Part shown: positions 1-8,411 of the stretch, piece after piece
Layout of the letters: each line of letters begins with the position of its first letter
How positions within the stretch are numbered: the stretch's first letter is position 1
Assembly (NCBI RefSeq): GCF_035609205.1
Contig: NZ_CP141187.1
Span: 1-64,000, forward strand
Source of the DNA: Hymenobacter sp. GOD-10R
GTDB taxonomy: Bacteria > Bacteroidota > Bacteroidia > Cytophagales > Hymenobacteraceae
Reading direction: 5' to 3'
Length of the DNA stretch: 64,000 nt
The notes under the pieces: generated by a model
Told to the model about the DNA's origin: nothing
Databases searched by the model: none
Seen by the model: the letters and a program-made list of their open reading frames with translations, nothing else
Made by a program: the position numbers and the translations under genes

Positions 1-1127
1 TTCAGCTCGGCGGCGGCTAGCGCCTGCGCCTCCTTGGCCTCCGGCACGACCGTAGCCATGCCGAAAAACTCGTGGGTGACGCCCTCGTAGACCTTCGCCG
101 TCACGGCTACGCCGGCCGCTTTCAGCTTGCTGGCGTACTCTTGGCCTTCGCTCTGCAACGGATCAAGCTCGGCGTTGATCACCGTTGCCGGGGGCAAGCC
201 CGCCAGGGTAGGCGCGTTCACCAACGAAATCAACGGGCTGGCGCCGTCCGCAGCGGAGTTCAGATAATACATGAAGAACCACTGCATCAAAGGCTTGCTC
301 AGGGGTTTGGCGTCAGCATACATGGCGTAGGAAGGCGTATTCATGTCGTAGCGCGCAATGGGGTACACCAAGAGCTGGTGCACGGGCAGCGGCACCGACG
401 CGCTACGGGCCATCATACACACGGCGGCTGCGAGGTTGCCGCCCGCACTCTCACCCGCCACGGCAATGCGCTGGGCATTGACCTGCAGCGTGGGGGCATT
501 ATCGCGCACCCACCGGTAAGCGGCAAATGAATCGTTGTGGGCCGTGGGAAACTTGAACTCCGGCCCTTGCCGGTAGGCGACCGAGACGACCACCGCGCCC
601 GTCTGCTCGGACAAAGCACGCGCTGACGGGTCGTAAGTGTTCAGGTTGGCAATCACCCAGCCCCCGCCGTGGTAGTACACAATCGCGGGCAGTGAGCCGG
701 TCGCATTTTTAGGCCGGTAGATGCGCACGCGGATGCTGCCCCCGCTCACGGGAATGCGCTGCCCGGTGGTATCGACCTGGGGTACGGGCGCCGGAATGTT
801 GTAGTCCTGCATCACGGCCATGGCGGCATCGGTGGCCGAAGGCGCCAGGCGGGCTTGCTGGGGCGTAAGCGTGTTCAAGGCAACCCCCTTGGACAGGTTA
901 TCGAGCTTTTCAATGACCGTTTGCATTTCCGGCTTGATGGTCGGACCCCAAACGGGGGGCGGACCGGCTGGATGGATGCCCGTATCCGGCGTGGAATCAT
1001 CATCGTCACAGCTGGTGGCGCCCGCGAGCACCGTGGCAGCCAGTAAGAAAGCGCCGAGACGCCGCGTCCACCGAGCGTAGGCCGGGCGTGCAACAGAGGG
1101 TAGCGTGGGCGTTAAGGGGAGTTTCAT
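1..1127 (-). CDS. Exported HSL-family alpha/beta hydrolase (esterase/lipase), C-terminus cut by window edge
   Basis: Reading from an ATG at 1127, about 375 codons stay open to the window edge. The N-terminus has a hydrophobic stretch ending Gly-Ala-Thr-Ser-Cys followed by four Asp, so it is probably a lipoprotein. The oxyanion motif HGGGW and the nucleophile motif GESAGG are present, followed by an Asp in a DPL context and a late His in a THEF context, the usual order of the hormone-sensitive-lipase (HSL) family. All catalytic residues are inside the window and only a short C-terminal tail is missing. It should hydrolyse short-chain esters in the cell envelope; the natural substrate is unknown. 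No linked gene suggests a pathway. Confidence 0.85.
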   Translation of the reverse strand, partial: MKLPLTPTLPSVARPAYARWTRRLGAFLLAATVLAGATSCDDDDSTPDTGIHPAGPPPVWGPTIKPEMQTVIEKLDNLSKGVALNTLTPQQARLAPSATDAAMAVMQDYNIPAPVPQVDTTGQRIPVSGGSIRVRIYRPKNATGSLPAIVYYHGGGWVIANLNTYDPSARALSEQTGAVVVSVAYRQGPEFKFPTAHNDSFAAYRWVRDNAPTLQVNAQRIAVAGESAGGNLAAAVCMMARSASVPLPVHQLLVYPIARYDMNTPSYAMYADAKPLSKPLMQWFFMYYLNSAADGASPLISLVNAPTLAGLPPATVINAELDPLQSEGQEYASKLKAAGVAVTAKVYEGVTHEFFGMATVVPEAKEAQALAAAEL

Positions 1128-1322
1128 TCGTAAAGAAGTAGGGAAAGAGTGAGGGAAGAAGAAATCAGCGGGAAGAACGGGGCCCCTGCTCGCTAGAAGC
1201 GGCGGGGCGCACAAGTGCTTACGCGTTGGTCTTCCCTTTCCCTGCTTGGCCGGGACCAAGTGGCGCTTCGCTGGGGCGAGGGGGAAGAAGTTAGGGGTGA
1301 ACTGCCGCGTGGCGGGCAGCGC

Positions 1323-2111
1323 CTAGGAGAGAAACTGGTTGAGAAACTGCTGCAGGTCCTCGCTGTAGCTGCGCGAGGAAGTCAGGTGCGTGCCGTCATG
1401 CAGTGTGAGCAGGTACTCGCCGTGGGTCCAGGGCCGCAGTTCTTTCAGGTGCTGGGTATTCACAATCAGCGAGCGGTGAATGCGCAGGAACTGGGCCGGG
1501 TCGAGCTGGCGCACCAGTTGGCTCAGCGTCGAGCGCAGGACGTGGGGCTGGCCTTGGGCGTAGAGTGTGACGTAATTGCCGGTGGCCTCGACGTACTGCA
1601 CCTGCTCGGTCGGCACGAAGTACAAGCGGCCCGGCTGCTTGATCAACAATTGCGTGGGGAACGGCTCGGCTGGAACGGGCCGAGCGGGCAACGTTGCGAG
1701 CAAAGCCGTGAGCTGCTGCTGCAGGTGGCCGGTTTGTTGTTGCGCGACCCGCTGGCGCACGTGCGCGAGACAGCGCGTGAAGCGGTCCGGGTCTAGGGGT
1801 TTGAGCAAATAATCCACGGCGTGCGCTTCGAAGGCCTGCAGGGTGTAGTGCTCATACGCCGTGACGAAGACCACCAGCGGCAAGACGGGTGCTGCCACCT
1901 GCTGCAACACTTGCAGGCCGGTAAGATCCGGCATCTGCACGTCCAGAAAAACTAAGTCAATGGGGGCGGCGCCGGCAAGGGCGGCCACGGCCTCGGTGCC
2001 ATTGCTGCATTCGCCCTGCACGGCAAAGTCGGGTGCGGCCGCTAGGAGCTGGGCAATGCGGCGGCGCGCTAAGGGCTCATCATCCACAATCAGGGTACGG
2101 ATCGGCGTCAT
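1323..2111 (-). CDS. LytTR-family response regulator
   Basis: A receiver domain at residues 5-120 has the acidic pocket (VDDEP), the phospho-acceptor Asp in VFLDVQMPD and the conserved Lys in a LLKPLD context. A C-terminal LytTR DNA-binding domain follows (about residues 160-260). The ATG at 2111 was chosen because it starts exactly at the receiver domain and lies 10 bases after the stop of the upstream kinase gene; an open frame continues further upstream but overlaps that kinase. It is the second gene of a kinase-regulator operon. The target genes cannot be told from sequence. Confidence 0.92.
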   Translation of the reverse strand: MTPIRTLIVDDEPLARRRIAQLLAAAPDFAVQGECSNGTEAVAALAGAAPIDLVFLDVQMPDLTGLQVLQQVAAPVLPLVVFVTAYEHYTLQAFEAHAVDYLLKPLDPDRFTRCLAHVRQRVAQQQTGHLQQQLTALLATLPARPVPAEPFPTQLLIKQPGRLYFVPTEQVQYVEATGNYVTLYAQGQPHVLRSTLSQLVRQLDPAQFLRIHRSLIVNTQHLKELRPWTHGEYLLTLHDGTHLTSSRSYSEDLQQFLNQFLS

Positions 2112-2121
2112 ACAGTCAAGG

Positions 2122-3183
2122 TTAGCGCTCGGCCAGCTGAAAGGGTACCGTGAGGTGAACACAGGTACCCTGCTCCGGCCCGGAGCCCAGGCGGAAGGTG
2201 TAGCGGGTTCCGTAGAGGGTCTGCAGGCGCTGCTCGCTGTTGGCCAGGCCAATGCCGCGCGGGCTGGCCGTGGTGGGACCGTTGCCGGTGTTGTGCACTT
2301 CCAGCGCGAGCCAATCGCCCTGGCGCGTCGCCTTGATATGGATCCGGCCGCCGCCCACCGACGCGAGCCCGTGGCGAACGGCGTTTTCCACCAGGGGCTG
2401 CAACAACAAGTGCGGCACCAGGGCCTGCAAGGTCGCTGGCTCCACGTGGTGGGTGAAGGTAAGGCGGTCGGAAAACCGCACCTGCTCAATGGCGAGGTAG
2501 AGCTGGGCAAAGTGGAGCTCATGGGCTAAAGGCACCTGCTGGGCCTGCGAGTGGTCGAGCACCAAGCGCAGAAACTCGCCGAGTTTGGCGGTCATGCGCT
2601 GCGCAGCCTGGGGCTCATCCTCAATGAGGGTAGAAAGAGCGTTCAAGGCGTTAAAGAGAAAGTGCGGGTTGAGCTGCTGCTTGAGGGCGTGCAACTGGGC
2701 CTGCGCCAACTGCATTTCCAGGCGCACGGCCTCGACATTACGGTGCTGCCATTTCTGGTAGAAGTCCAGGGCATAAGCCACGAAGAGGATCATCCAGTAA
2801 ATGGGAACCCAGACGTTGACCGATCCAATGATCGCTGCCCAGGAGAGGTGCACCCACGGCGCTGCCACCAGGTAGAGGGCCGCCAGATACAGGGCACGGT
2901 AAACAATGGTCAGCAGCACGCTAGACGCGGCGTGTACCAGCAAGTACAGCAGCCACCGCGCGCGTCCGGCGGTCAGGTTGAAGCGCGTGGCTAGCTCGAA
3001 CACCAGGGGGGTAAGCAGCGTGCCAATCAGCCCGTAGATCAGAGGACCGAGCACCAGGGTACGCCAGGGCAAGGGCGCGCCACTCGTCAGGGCCTGCCCA
3101 TACACCAGCAGGATCATCAGGAGCGTGAACACGCCCCAGGCCAGGGCAATGCGGAACCATGTAAGACGGTAGAAGAGAAGCAT
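2122..3183 (-). CDS. LytS/YehU-type sensor histidine kinase
   Basis: This 353-residue protein has four hydrophobic segments in its first 140 residues, then a short coiled region and a His_kinase (PF06580) domain with the family motif QLNPHFLFNALN, in which the His is the phosphorylation site. The N-box (LVENAVRHGL) and G-box residues (GIGLANSEQRL) are present, so the ATP-binding domain looks intact. The partner is the LytTR regulator directly downstream. The signal is unknown because the sensor part is only membrane helices. Confidence 0.92.
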   Translation of the reverse strand: MLLFYRLTWFRIALAWGVFTLLMILLVYGQALTSGAPLPWRTLVLGPLIYGLIGTLLTPLVFELATRFNLTAGRARWLLYLLVHAASSVLLTIVYRALYLAALYLVAAPWVHLSWAAIIGSVNVWVPIYWMILFVAYALDFYQKWQHRNVEAVRLEMQLAQAQLHALKQQLNPHFLFNALNALSTLIEDEPQAAQRMTAKLGEFLRLVLDHSQAQQVPLAHELHFAQLYLAIEQVRFSDRLTFTHHVEPATLQALVPHLLLQPLVENAVRHGLASVGGGRIHIKATRQGDWLALEVHNTGNGPTTASPRGIGLANSEQRLQTLYGTRYTFRLGSGPEQGTCVHLTVPFQLAER

Positions 3184-3462
3184 GCAGGAGAAACCAAGCC
3201 GAGCTTCTCCAACGCAACAAGGGGTCGTGGAGTTGACACCCGTTGAGTAGGCGTGAGAAACAGCGCCTCTCCGGTTGTGGGTGGACAGCGGCTTCTAGGT
3301 GGTGCGCGTCCTAAATGCTTAGCTGGTTCTGGGACTGGGTGCACCAGTAGCCTAGCTCCAGCGTCGGCCGGCTTGGCTGCCGAACTAGTGGCGTCGCTTC
3401 ACAAGCGTACTACTTGCCTAAGTCCTACTGTTTATCTCCTCCTATTGTTCACTAAAACGAGT

Positions 3463-3539
3463 CAATAAAGTCAGCACAAAAACAAAAAGCGCGGTAGCTA
3501 TCAGCTACCGCGCTTTTTGTTTTTGTGCTGACTTTATTG
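3463..3539. terminator. Perfect 37-bp inverted repeat with 3-base loop, probable bidirectional terminator
   Basis: Two perfect 37-base arms (3463-3499 and 3503-3539) are separated by three bases. The hairpin abuts the stop codon of precursor peptide 1 with one base between. A GC-rich core flanked by A/T tracts fits an intrinsic terminator that works in both directions, but the arms are much longer than usual. The rest of the 3184-3540 gap, upstream of the LytS kinase, shows no convincing gene. Confidence 0.8.
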
Positions 3540-3540
3540 G

Positions 3541-3780
3541 TTAGGCTCCGCTAGCTTCCTCTGTAGCCATGCTACCGAAGGTACCGGCTGTGCCTGCGCT
3601 GCCTAGGCAGCCTGTGGCGGAACCGAAGCTGCCGACTGACCCGAAAGAGCCAAAGCAGCTGGATACTTCCGTGATTTCTGAATCAATGCCGGTCAGTTCC
3701 ACGGCGGATAGACCTTCAGCAGCAGGCAGGCTGGCGTAGAAGTTTGCTTCTTCAGCGTTGGGAGTGAGGTTTGTGCTCAT
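3541..3780 (-). CDS. RiPP precursor peptide 1 (azole/dehydroamino-acid type), two core Cys
   Basis: This is a 79-residue peptide. Residues 1-40 form a leader rich in acidic and hydrophobic residues and ending ...GIDSEITEVSS. The core from about residue 40 is built of triplets: Cys then Phe-Gly-Ser, Phe-Gly-Ser, Val-Gly-Ser, Phe-Gly-Ser, then Thr-Gly-Cys, Leu-Gly-Ser, Ala-Gly-Thr twice and Phe-Gly-Ser. Every modifiable residue thus follows Gly, the preferred context for YcaO cyclodehydratases. It has two Cys (42 and 58). The leader is identical to that of precursor 2. It sits at the far 3' end of the minus-strand biosynthetic block and has its own copy of the upstream control region, so it is probably transcribed separately. 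The product structure is inferred, not known. Confidence 0.88.
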   Translation of the reverse strand: MSTNLTPNAEEANFYASLPAAEGLSAVELTGIDSEITEVSSCFGSFGSVGSFGSATGCLGSAGTAGTFGSMATEEASGA

Positions 3781-3852
3781 AATAGTAGTTGGTTAAAAAT
3801 GGTTGGATAAGAAAATGGTTGAAAAAAATGAAGAAAAGGTTGACAGATAAGA

Positions 3853-3970
3853 AGAAAGAGATTGTTGTCGTGAGAACATGACAAAGGTGCACGGTGGGCT
3901 CAGCGGAGGCAATTTTCAGGGATATACACCCATTTGCCCGGTACAATTACCCGTTTAAGGTGGACCAAGC
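3853..3970 (-). promoter_or_regulatory. Duplicated upstream control region of precursor 1
   Basis: These 118 bases match 13093-13210, upstream of precursor 2, with only five substitutions, although neither block codes for protein. It contains the near-palindrome GGTACAATTACC and probably holds the promoter and a regulator site. The untranslated stretch to the start codon is 42 bases longer here than in copy 2. I could not assign a Bacteroidota -33/-7 promoter with confidence. Positions 3971-4156 show no gene. Confidence 0.65.
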
Positions 3971-4156
3971 ATTATCTGTGTGGATGCAGTGCTGTTCCTG
4001 CTAGAGATAATAGTGCTTGATTGTTCTACAGTCGTAGCCATTAGAAGACCGAAATTTCTCTCAATTGCGGTACGGTGCTCTACAGACATCTGCTGGTCCA
4101 AGCGGGTGGTCCTAATAAATCAATAGATTAGAAAGTACCGCTAGCTAACGCGAGTG

Positions 4157-5440
4157 TTAGTTGCTAGTAGCTAATGACCGCCAGATATTCTTCAGAGAAA
4201 CTGGGTTGCCATTGGCAGTAATAGACAAGCGGTAAATCTTGCCAGTAACATAAATCATGGCGAGAAAAGATAGCACAAGGATACTCAGCGAAAGAAGCAG
4301 TTGCTGTACCGGAACACCATAGGGCAAGATAGTGGGGATAGCCATAGGTGAGAAAAAAGGCACATACATAGCAATTTTCGTGACCATACTTGTGGGAAAG
4401 CTAGCTGAAAACATGGCCACGTAAATACTCATGATATTGATGATGTTTCCCAGGAAGGAAAGTGACGCGCTGCTGTCGGCCGCTGCACTCACACCTATGG
4501 CAGTTGTAAAGGCCCCATTCAGGAGAAATCCGAAGATGAAAAAGAGGGGAATAAAGGTCAGCATCTTTTGAATTGGTAAATACTGCACATTATTCAGAAT
4601 AAAAGTTAAATTAAATGGCCCACCGGATTGATTGCTACCGCCACCAAAAAAATTTACATCAAGCCAGTGCAGTCCTTTTAAGTAAAGTATTGCCATAAAT
4701 ACCCATAACGTCATCTGCATCAGGGATACGAAACCGGAACCTAATATTTTCCCAAACATTAAATTAAAAGGCTTTACATGCATAGATAACACTTCCGCCA
4801 AGCGGTTTTGTTTTTCCTCAGCAACACTTTTTAAGATTGAATTATTGAAAAGAATAAGTAATAGGTATAGTAACATACCGGTTGTATAAGCAATAGAAGC
4901 AGCTAGCATGTTAACGTTACTCTTCTTGTAATCAACGACAACTGGATAGATGCTGCGGTAGTTTGTAAGGGCCTCGATATCTTGCTGCGATATTTGTATA
5001 TTTTTAGCCAATGTTTGTAAAAAGTATTGATTGACGTAAGCTTCAATATCTTTATATTGATTTTCTCGTCCAGCATCCTTTTGCGGTACATATAACTTGA
5101 TCGGCATACTAGATGATCCGGCAGCAGCATCCGCGGGAATGTACAATACTCCTAATAAATCATTTTTTCGATTAGAAAGCTGTTTTTTAGCTTGTTCCAA
5201 CGTGCCTGGCAGGTGAAAAAATATTAACCCCCGATACAATATTGTATCCTTTGCCTGGGTCGCGGCTAGCTCACTCACAATGCCTACCTTAACTACGGCC
5301 TTAATCGACGGCTTCATGAATATGGCGAAGAGAAAGGGAATTACAAATAAAATTGGAGATATTAGAGAAAATAATAGGAAGGATTTAGTTTTCACCCGAA
5401 TTGATAACTCGCGCTTGACGACATAATATAGCTGGCTCAT
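4157..5440 (-). CDS. ABC-2 type transporter permease (NatB-like) of the RiPP cluster
   Basis: The protein has 427 residues. One membrane helix near the N-terminus (residues 20-42) is followed by a large extracytoplasmic domain (about 45-170) and then about five helices from residue 175 to 415, the topology of NatB-type ABC-2 permeases. Its start overlaps the stop of the ATPase gene by four bases (ATGA), so the two are translationally coupled. It should export the finished peptide or give self-protection across the inner membrane. There is no peptidase domain, so leader removal must be done by another protein. Confidence 0.88.
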   Translation of the reverse strand: MSQLYYVVKRELSIRVKTKSFLLFSLISPILFVIPFLFAIFMKPSIKAVVKVGIVSELAATQAKDTILYRGLIFFHLPGTLEQAKKQLSNRKNDLLGVLYIPADAAAGSSSMPIKLYVPQKDAGRENQYKDIEAYVNQYFLQTLAKNIQISQQDIEALTNYRSIYPVVVDYKKSNVNMLAASIAYTTGMLLYLLLILFNNSILKSVAEEKQNRLAEVLSMHVKPFNLMFGKILGSGFVSLMQMTLWVFMAILYLKGLHWLDVNFFGGGSNQSGGPFNLTFILNNVQYLPIQKMLTFIPLFFIFGFLLNGAFTTAIGVSAAADSSASLSFLGNIINIMSIYVAMFSASFPTSMVTKIAMYVPFFSPMAIPTILPYGVPVQQLLLSLSILVLSFLAMIYVTGKIYRLSITANGNPVSLKNIWRSLATSN

Positions 5441-6360
5441 ACTAAGTTGTTTAAAGGATGAGAAAAGATGGTGTTATTTTTTATAATATTGATAAATATA
5501 TCGTTCATCGTTGGAGACGTTTCAACAAAGCGTTGCACACTAACATCGGCAGATAAAATATCCTGCAAGAAGATAGATGCTTCCGTATTGTCTTGTAGAC
5601 TAACACGATAATTGTTCTTGTCACGCGAAACGAATATATACTTTGCTAGCAGTGCATCATCAAGCGTTCGATTAGTAGTCAGCTCATAAGTACCAGTTTT
5701 GAAGTGCGCTTTTACCTCGCTTATTTTCCCTTCCAGCATTTTTACGCCTTGATTGAGCAGGCAAACTTTATCACAAATAGTTTCTACCTGGTCCATTCGG
5801 TGCGTAGAAAGAATAATCGCTACGCCATTATTACGGAGGTGCAGGATTTCTTTTTCTAGAGCCTGCGAGCTCACCGGATCCAAGCCACTAAATGGCTCGT
5901 CTAGAATAAGTAATTTTGGCTGATGCAGAATCGTACAAATAAATTGCACTTTCTGGCTGGTGCCTTTCGATAGGCGCTTGATGGGCTGATTAAGCACTCC
6001 TTCTAGGTTGAACAAGTTCAAGAGACGCGCCGTCCGGCTAGTTACTTCGCGTCGCTTAATACCCTGCAGATCAGCGATGTAATTAATCTGATCTTGCACG
6101 CTCATTTCCTTGTACAGGCCGCGCTCCTCGGGCATGTAGCCAATCTGCTTGACGTGCCGTTCCTGGTATTTCTCACCGTTAAAATAAATAGCGCCGGCGT
6201 CAGGTAAGATAATGCGCGACAACAGCCGTAACGTGGTCGTTTTTCCCGCTCCATTGGGACCAAGCAGCCCATAGACACACCCAGAGGGAACATCAAGGTT
6301 TAGCGGCTTTAGAATAGATCGACCGTTATAGGATTTTGCAATGCCTTCTAGCTGTATCAT
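5437..6360 (-). CDS. ABC transporter ATP-binding protein of the RiPP cluster
   Basis: This 307-residue ATPase has Walker A (GPNGAGKTTT, about residues 34-43), the signature (LSKGTSQK), Walker B with catalytic Glu (LLILDEPFSGLDP) and a switch His (STHRMDQ). The C-terminal 80 residues are a DUF4162-like extension common in NatA-type exporters. It starts one base after the dehydrogenase stop and overlaps the permease gene by four bases, so it belongs to the same transcript. It powers the adjacent permease, probably for export or immunity. Confidence 0.93.
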   Translation of the reverse strand: MIQLEGIAKSYNGRSILKPLNLDVPSGCVYGLLGPNGAGKTTTLRLLSRIILPDAGAIYFNGEKYQERHVKQIGYMPEERGLYKEMSVQDQINYIADLQGIKRREVTSRTARLLNLFNLEGVLNQPIKRLSKGTSQKVQFICTILHQPKLLILDEPFSGLDPVSSQALEKEILHLRNNGVAIILSTHRMDQVETICDKVCLLNQGVKMLEGKISEVKAHFKTGTYELTTNRTLDDALLAKYIFVSRDKNNYRVSLQDNTEASIFLQDILSADVSVQRFVETSPTMNDIFINIIKNNTIFSHPLNNLV

Positions 6361-6361
6361 C

Positions 6362-7102
6362 TTAGTTAACCATAATCGTTAAGAAGGAAGCATTCTCATC
6401 GCCGTCAATCTTTAGCGCTTCGTCCACTTCGTGGTCAATGAAGCCAGCGGAGGCACATACTTTCAGGTCTAATGCAGCGCAAGCCAAATAGATGTTCTGT
6501 GACACGTGACCCACGTCGATTAAGCCAAGGCGGTAGGAGCGCATCAGATACTTCTTGGTTAGCTTGCCAATCATAGAAGTCAGCACGAGCACGACGGAAG
6601 CCTGAGAGAACTCTTGCTGGAAAAACACGTGCGTTTTTAGCCACTCGCGATAGTCACCTAGGTTGATTTCTTCCAACTCGTGATTGAAGGAACTATAGTG
6701 GTAGACACCAAGCGGAATTTCTTCGGAGCTGAGCACAAAGGCGAATACTTCTACAGAGTTCATTCCTCCTGAAGACGGCACATATTTACGCTTAACCTCC
6801 GTGTGCTTATAGCCAGCACTATAATGTAGCAGCGTAGCTAAGTTTTTTAATGTGATGGGGTTGTGCGTAAAATCTCGCTGACTGCGACGGTTTTCTAGCA
6901 CGTGTTCCAGGCTTACGTTGGGCAGTGCTGGCCGGGGCAGCGGTACAGTGGGCCCCTTGAATGTGAAACTTACTTTGTCCTTGAGTTGAACAATGTCGTC
7001 GCGGTAGTGAATCAGGTGCTCGTTGAGCGCGTGCATGAAACCACTACTGTTCCTGGATGCACTATGATATTTCTGGCTAGGATATAGTCGTTGATCAAAC
7101 AT
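6362..7102 (-). CDS. SagB-type FMN-dependent azoline dehydrogenase
   Basis: This 246-residue nitroreductase-fold protein shows the family's RRSQRDF motif (residues 72-78), PSSGG motif (109-113) and a Lys-Tyr pair (about 184-185) just before RLGLIDVGH; the Lys-Tyr pair is essential in characterised azoline oxidases. Known relatives oxidise thiazolines and (methyl)oxazolines to aromatic azoles using FMN. It starts 11 bases after the YcaO gene stop. Its presence predicts aromatic thiazole or oxazole rings rather than only azolines. SagB/ThcOx family membership is clear; the exact substrate positions are inferred. Confidence 0.88.
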   Translation of the reverse strand: MFDQRLYPSQKYHSASRNSSGFMHALNEHLIHYRDDIVQLKDKVSFTFKGPTVPLPRPALPNVSLEHVLENRRSQRDFTHNPITLKNLATLLHYSAGYKHTEVKRKYVPSSGGMNSVEVFAFVLSSEEIPLGVYHYSSFNHELEEINLGDYREWLKTHVFFQQEFSQASVVLVLTSMIGKLTKKYLMRSYRLGLIDVGHVSQNIYLACAALDLKVCASAGFIDHEVDEALKIDGDENASFLTIMVN

Positions 7103-7113
7103 GATAAATAGGC

Positions 7114-8397
7114 TTAAGAAAAGGGATGTGGATAAGGATTAACTGTGGCGATGGTGTCGTCGTCGAATAAAGGCGACAACCAGCGGCAGGAGAAAGCCTG
7201 CGACAGAGGAATCATCTGGGGAACTGTCACTTTCGTGACGTAGCCAAACTCCTTCACGTCAGGGATAGAAACGTCTTTCCAGTACACGTCATAGCCTTGG
7301 GCAGCTAGATCTTGACCAATGCCTTGCAGTTCAGCGTAGGAGTGGGGCTCCTGCAGCCAGGCTTTTTGCTGTCGCAACTCCGGTAGAGTCACGGCAGGAG
7401 CAGTTTGTCGCAAAAGGAAGTCAAAAGCAGGAGTATCTCGCCAATTAGCGTATAATTCCATATGCTTGTCCAGGCTGTTTACCCAATCGAAAAGTTCGTA
7501 GTCCCGTTCGCCCTGACGCCGGAAACCATTCCAGTTGGCCATTGTCCGAATAGACACTACTTCATCGACAGCCTTGATGATGGCCCGTTCAGGACTGGCG
7601 TCAGCTGAGGCACCAACGCAGTAGTAGGGGAACTCCTCGCCAATGAGAATGGCGTACATGACTGGAATAGAAACGATCGAAGAAATCTCAAACACTTGTA
7701 AGGCAAGCCCTTGATCTTTGATCCGGTGCAATCGCTCCGTGATATCGAAATCAATGATAGAGTTCAAGTCGATACGGGTACACTGTTGGCGAGTATGCCA
7801 AGCTCGCATCATTGCATCGCGTTCCACTACCTCGCAGATACCTTTCCAAATGGCTGTAACTTGATCAGGAAAAAAAGCGCAGCCCGTTGAAATTGGAGAC
7901 GTATGCATCGGCCGGTTGCGATATTGCATAAAACCTAGGTGCATGTGCTCGGAAGGCAGATAATCCACGCTGTTATCAGCGAGACGAATTACCTGGGTGT
8001 GTTCAATAGGTACTGGAGTTGTGACACTCTTGTAGCTCGGTGGGCTTGGCTCTTGGGAGTGACACCGTACGTAGCCTTTTGTAGCGTCGACCGGCAGCAT
8101 CACCGGCGTATCCACCAAGTGCGAGTTAGTAGAGCTATAGCGCTCGATTGTCTCACCGATTGTACGCAGCAATGTTTCCTTAATGTAGATAGAGGTGCCT
8201 GCAGAGGCATTCATATTATTTTTAAAGTGCCGCCCAATAGGATTGTTAGCTAGCTTAGCCGTACCTACCCACCACTTGGGATCCGTGCCGCCCGTCTGTC
8301 GTACGTGGCTGTAGGTAACGGTATTACCGCGCTTGCCCCAGTCGATAATGGGCGCGTATTTCTCTAGTCCGAAGACTTCTAATAGATTATAGTGCAT
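7114..8397 (-). CDS. YcaO-family cyclodehydratase
   Basis: This 427-residue protein carries the YcaO ATP-binding signatures: KETLLRTIGETIERYS (Glu74, Glu82, Glu85-Arg86) and STGCAFFPDQVTAIWKGICE followed by VVERDAMM (about residues 170-197). The C-terminus reads NPYPHPFS, a Pro-x-Pro-x-Pro tail of the kind found in azoline-forming YcaO enzymes and needed for their catalysis. It should use ATP to cyclise Cys, Ser or Thr onto the preceding peptide carbonyl. It works with the ThiF-like protein encoded 14 bases upstream, which would deliver the precursor leader. A thioamide-forming role is less likely because of the Pro-rich tail and the adjacent dehydrogenase. Confidence 0.93.
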   Translation of the reverse strand: MHYNLLEVFGLEKYAPIIDWGKRGNTVTYSHVRQTGGTDPKWWVGTAKLANNPIGRHFKNNMNASAGTSIYIKETLLRTIGETIERYSSTNSHLVDTPVMLPVDATKGYVRCHSQEPSPPSYKSVTTPVPIEHTQVIRLADNSVDYLPSEHMHLGFMQYRNRPMHTSPISTGCAFFPDQVTAIWKGICEVVERDAMMRAWHTRQQCTRIDLNSIIDFDITERLHRIKDQGLALQVFEISSIVSIPVMYAILIGEEFPYYCVGASADASPERAIIKAVDEVVSIRTMANWNGFRRQGERDYELFDWVNSLDKHMELYANWRDTPAFDFLLRQTAPAVTLPELRQQKAWLQEPHSYAELQGIGQDLAAQGYDVYWKDVSIPDVKEFGYVTKVTVPQMIPLSQAFSCRWLSPLFDDDTIATVNPYPHPFS

Positions 8398-8411
8398 GAC
8401 TAGAAGAATAA

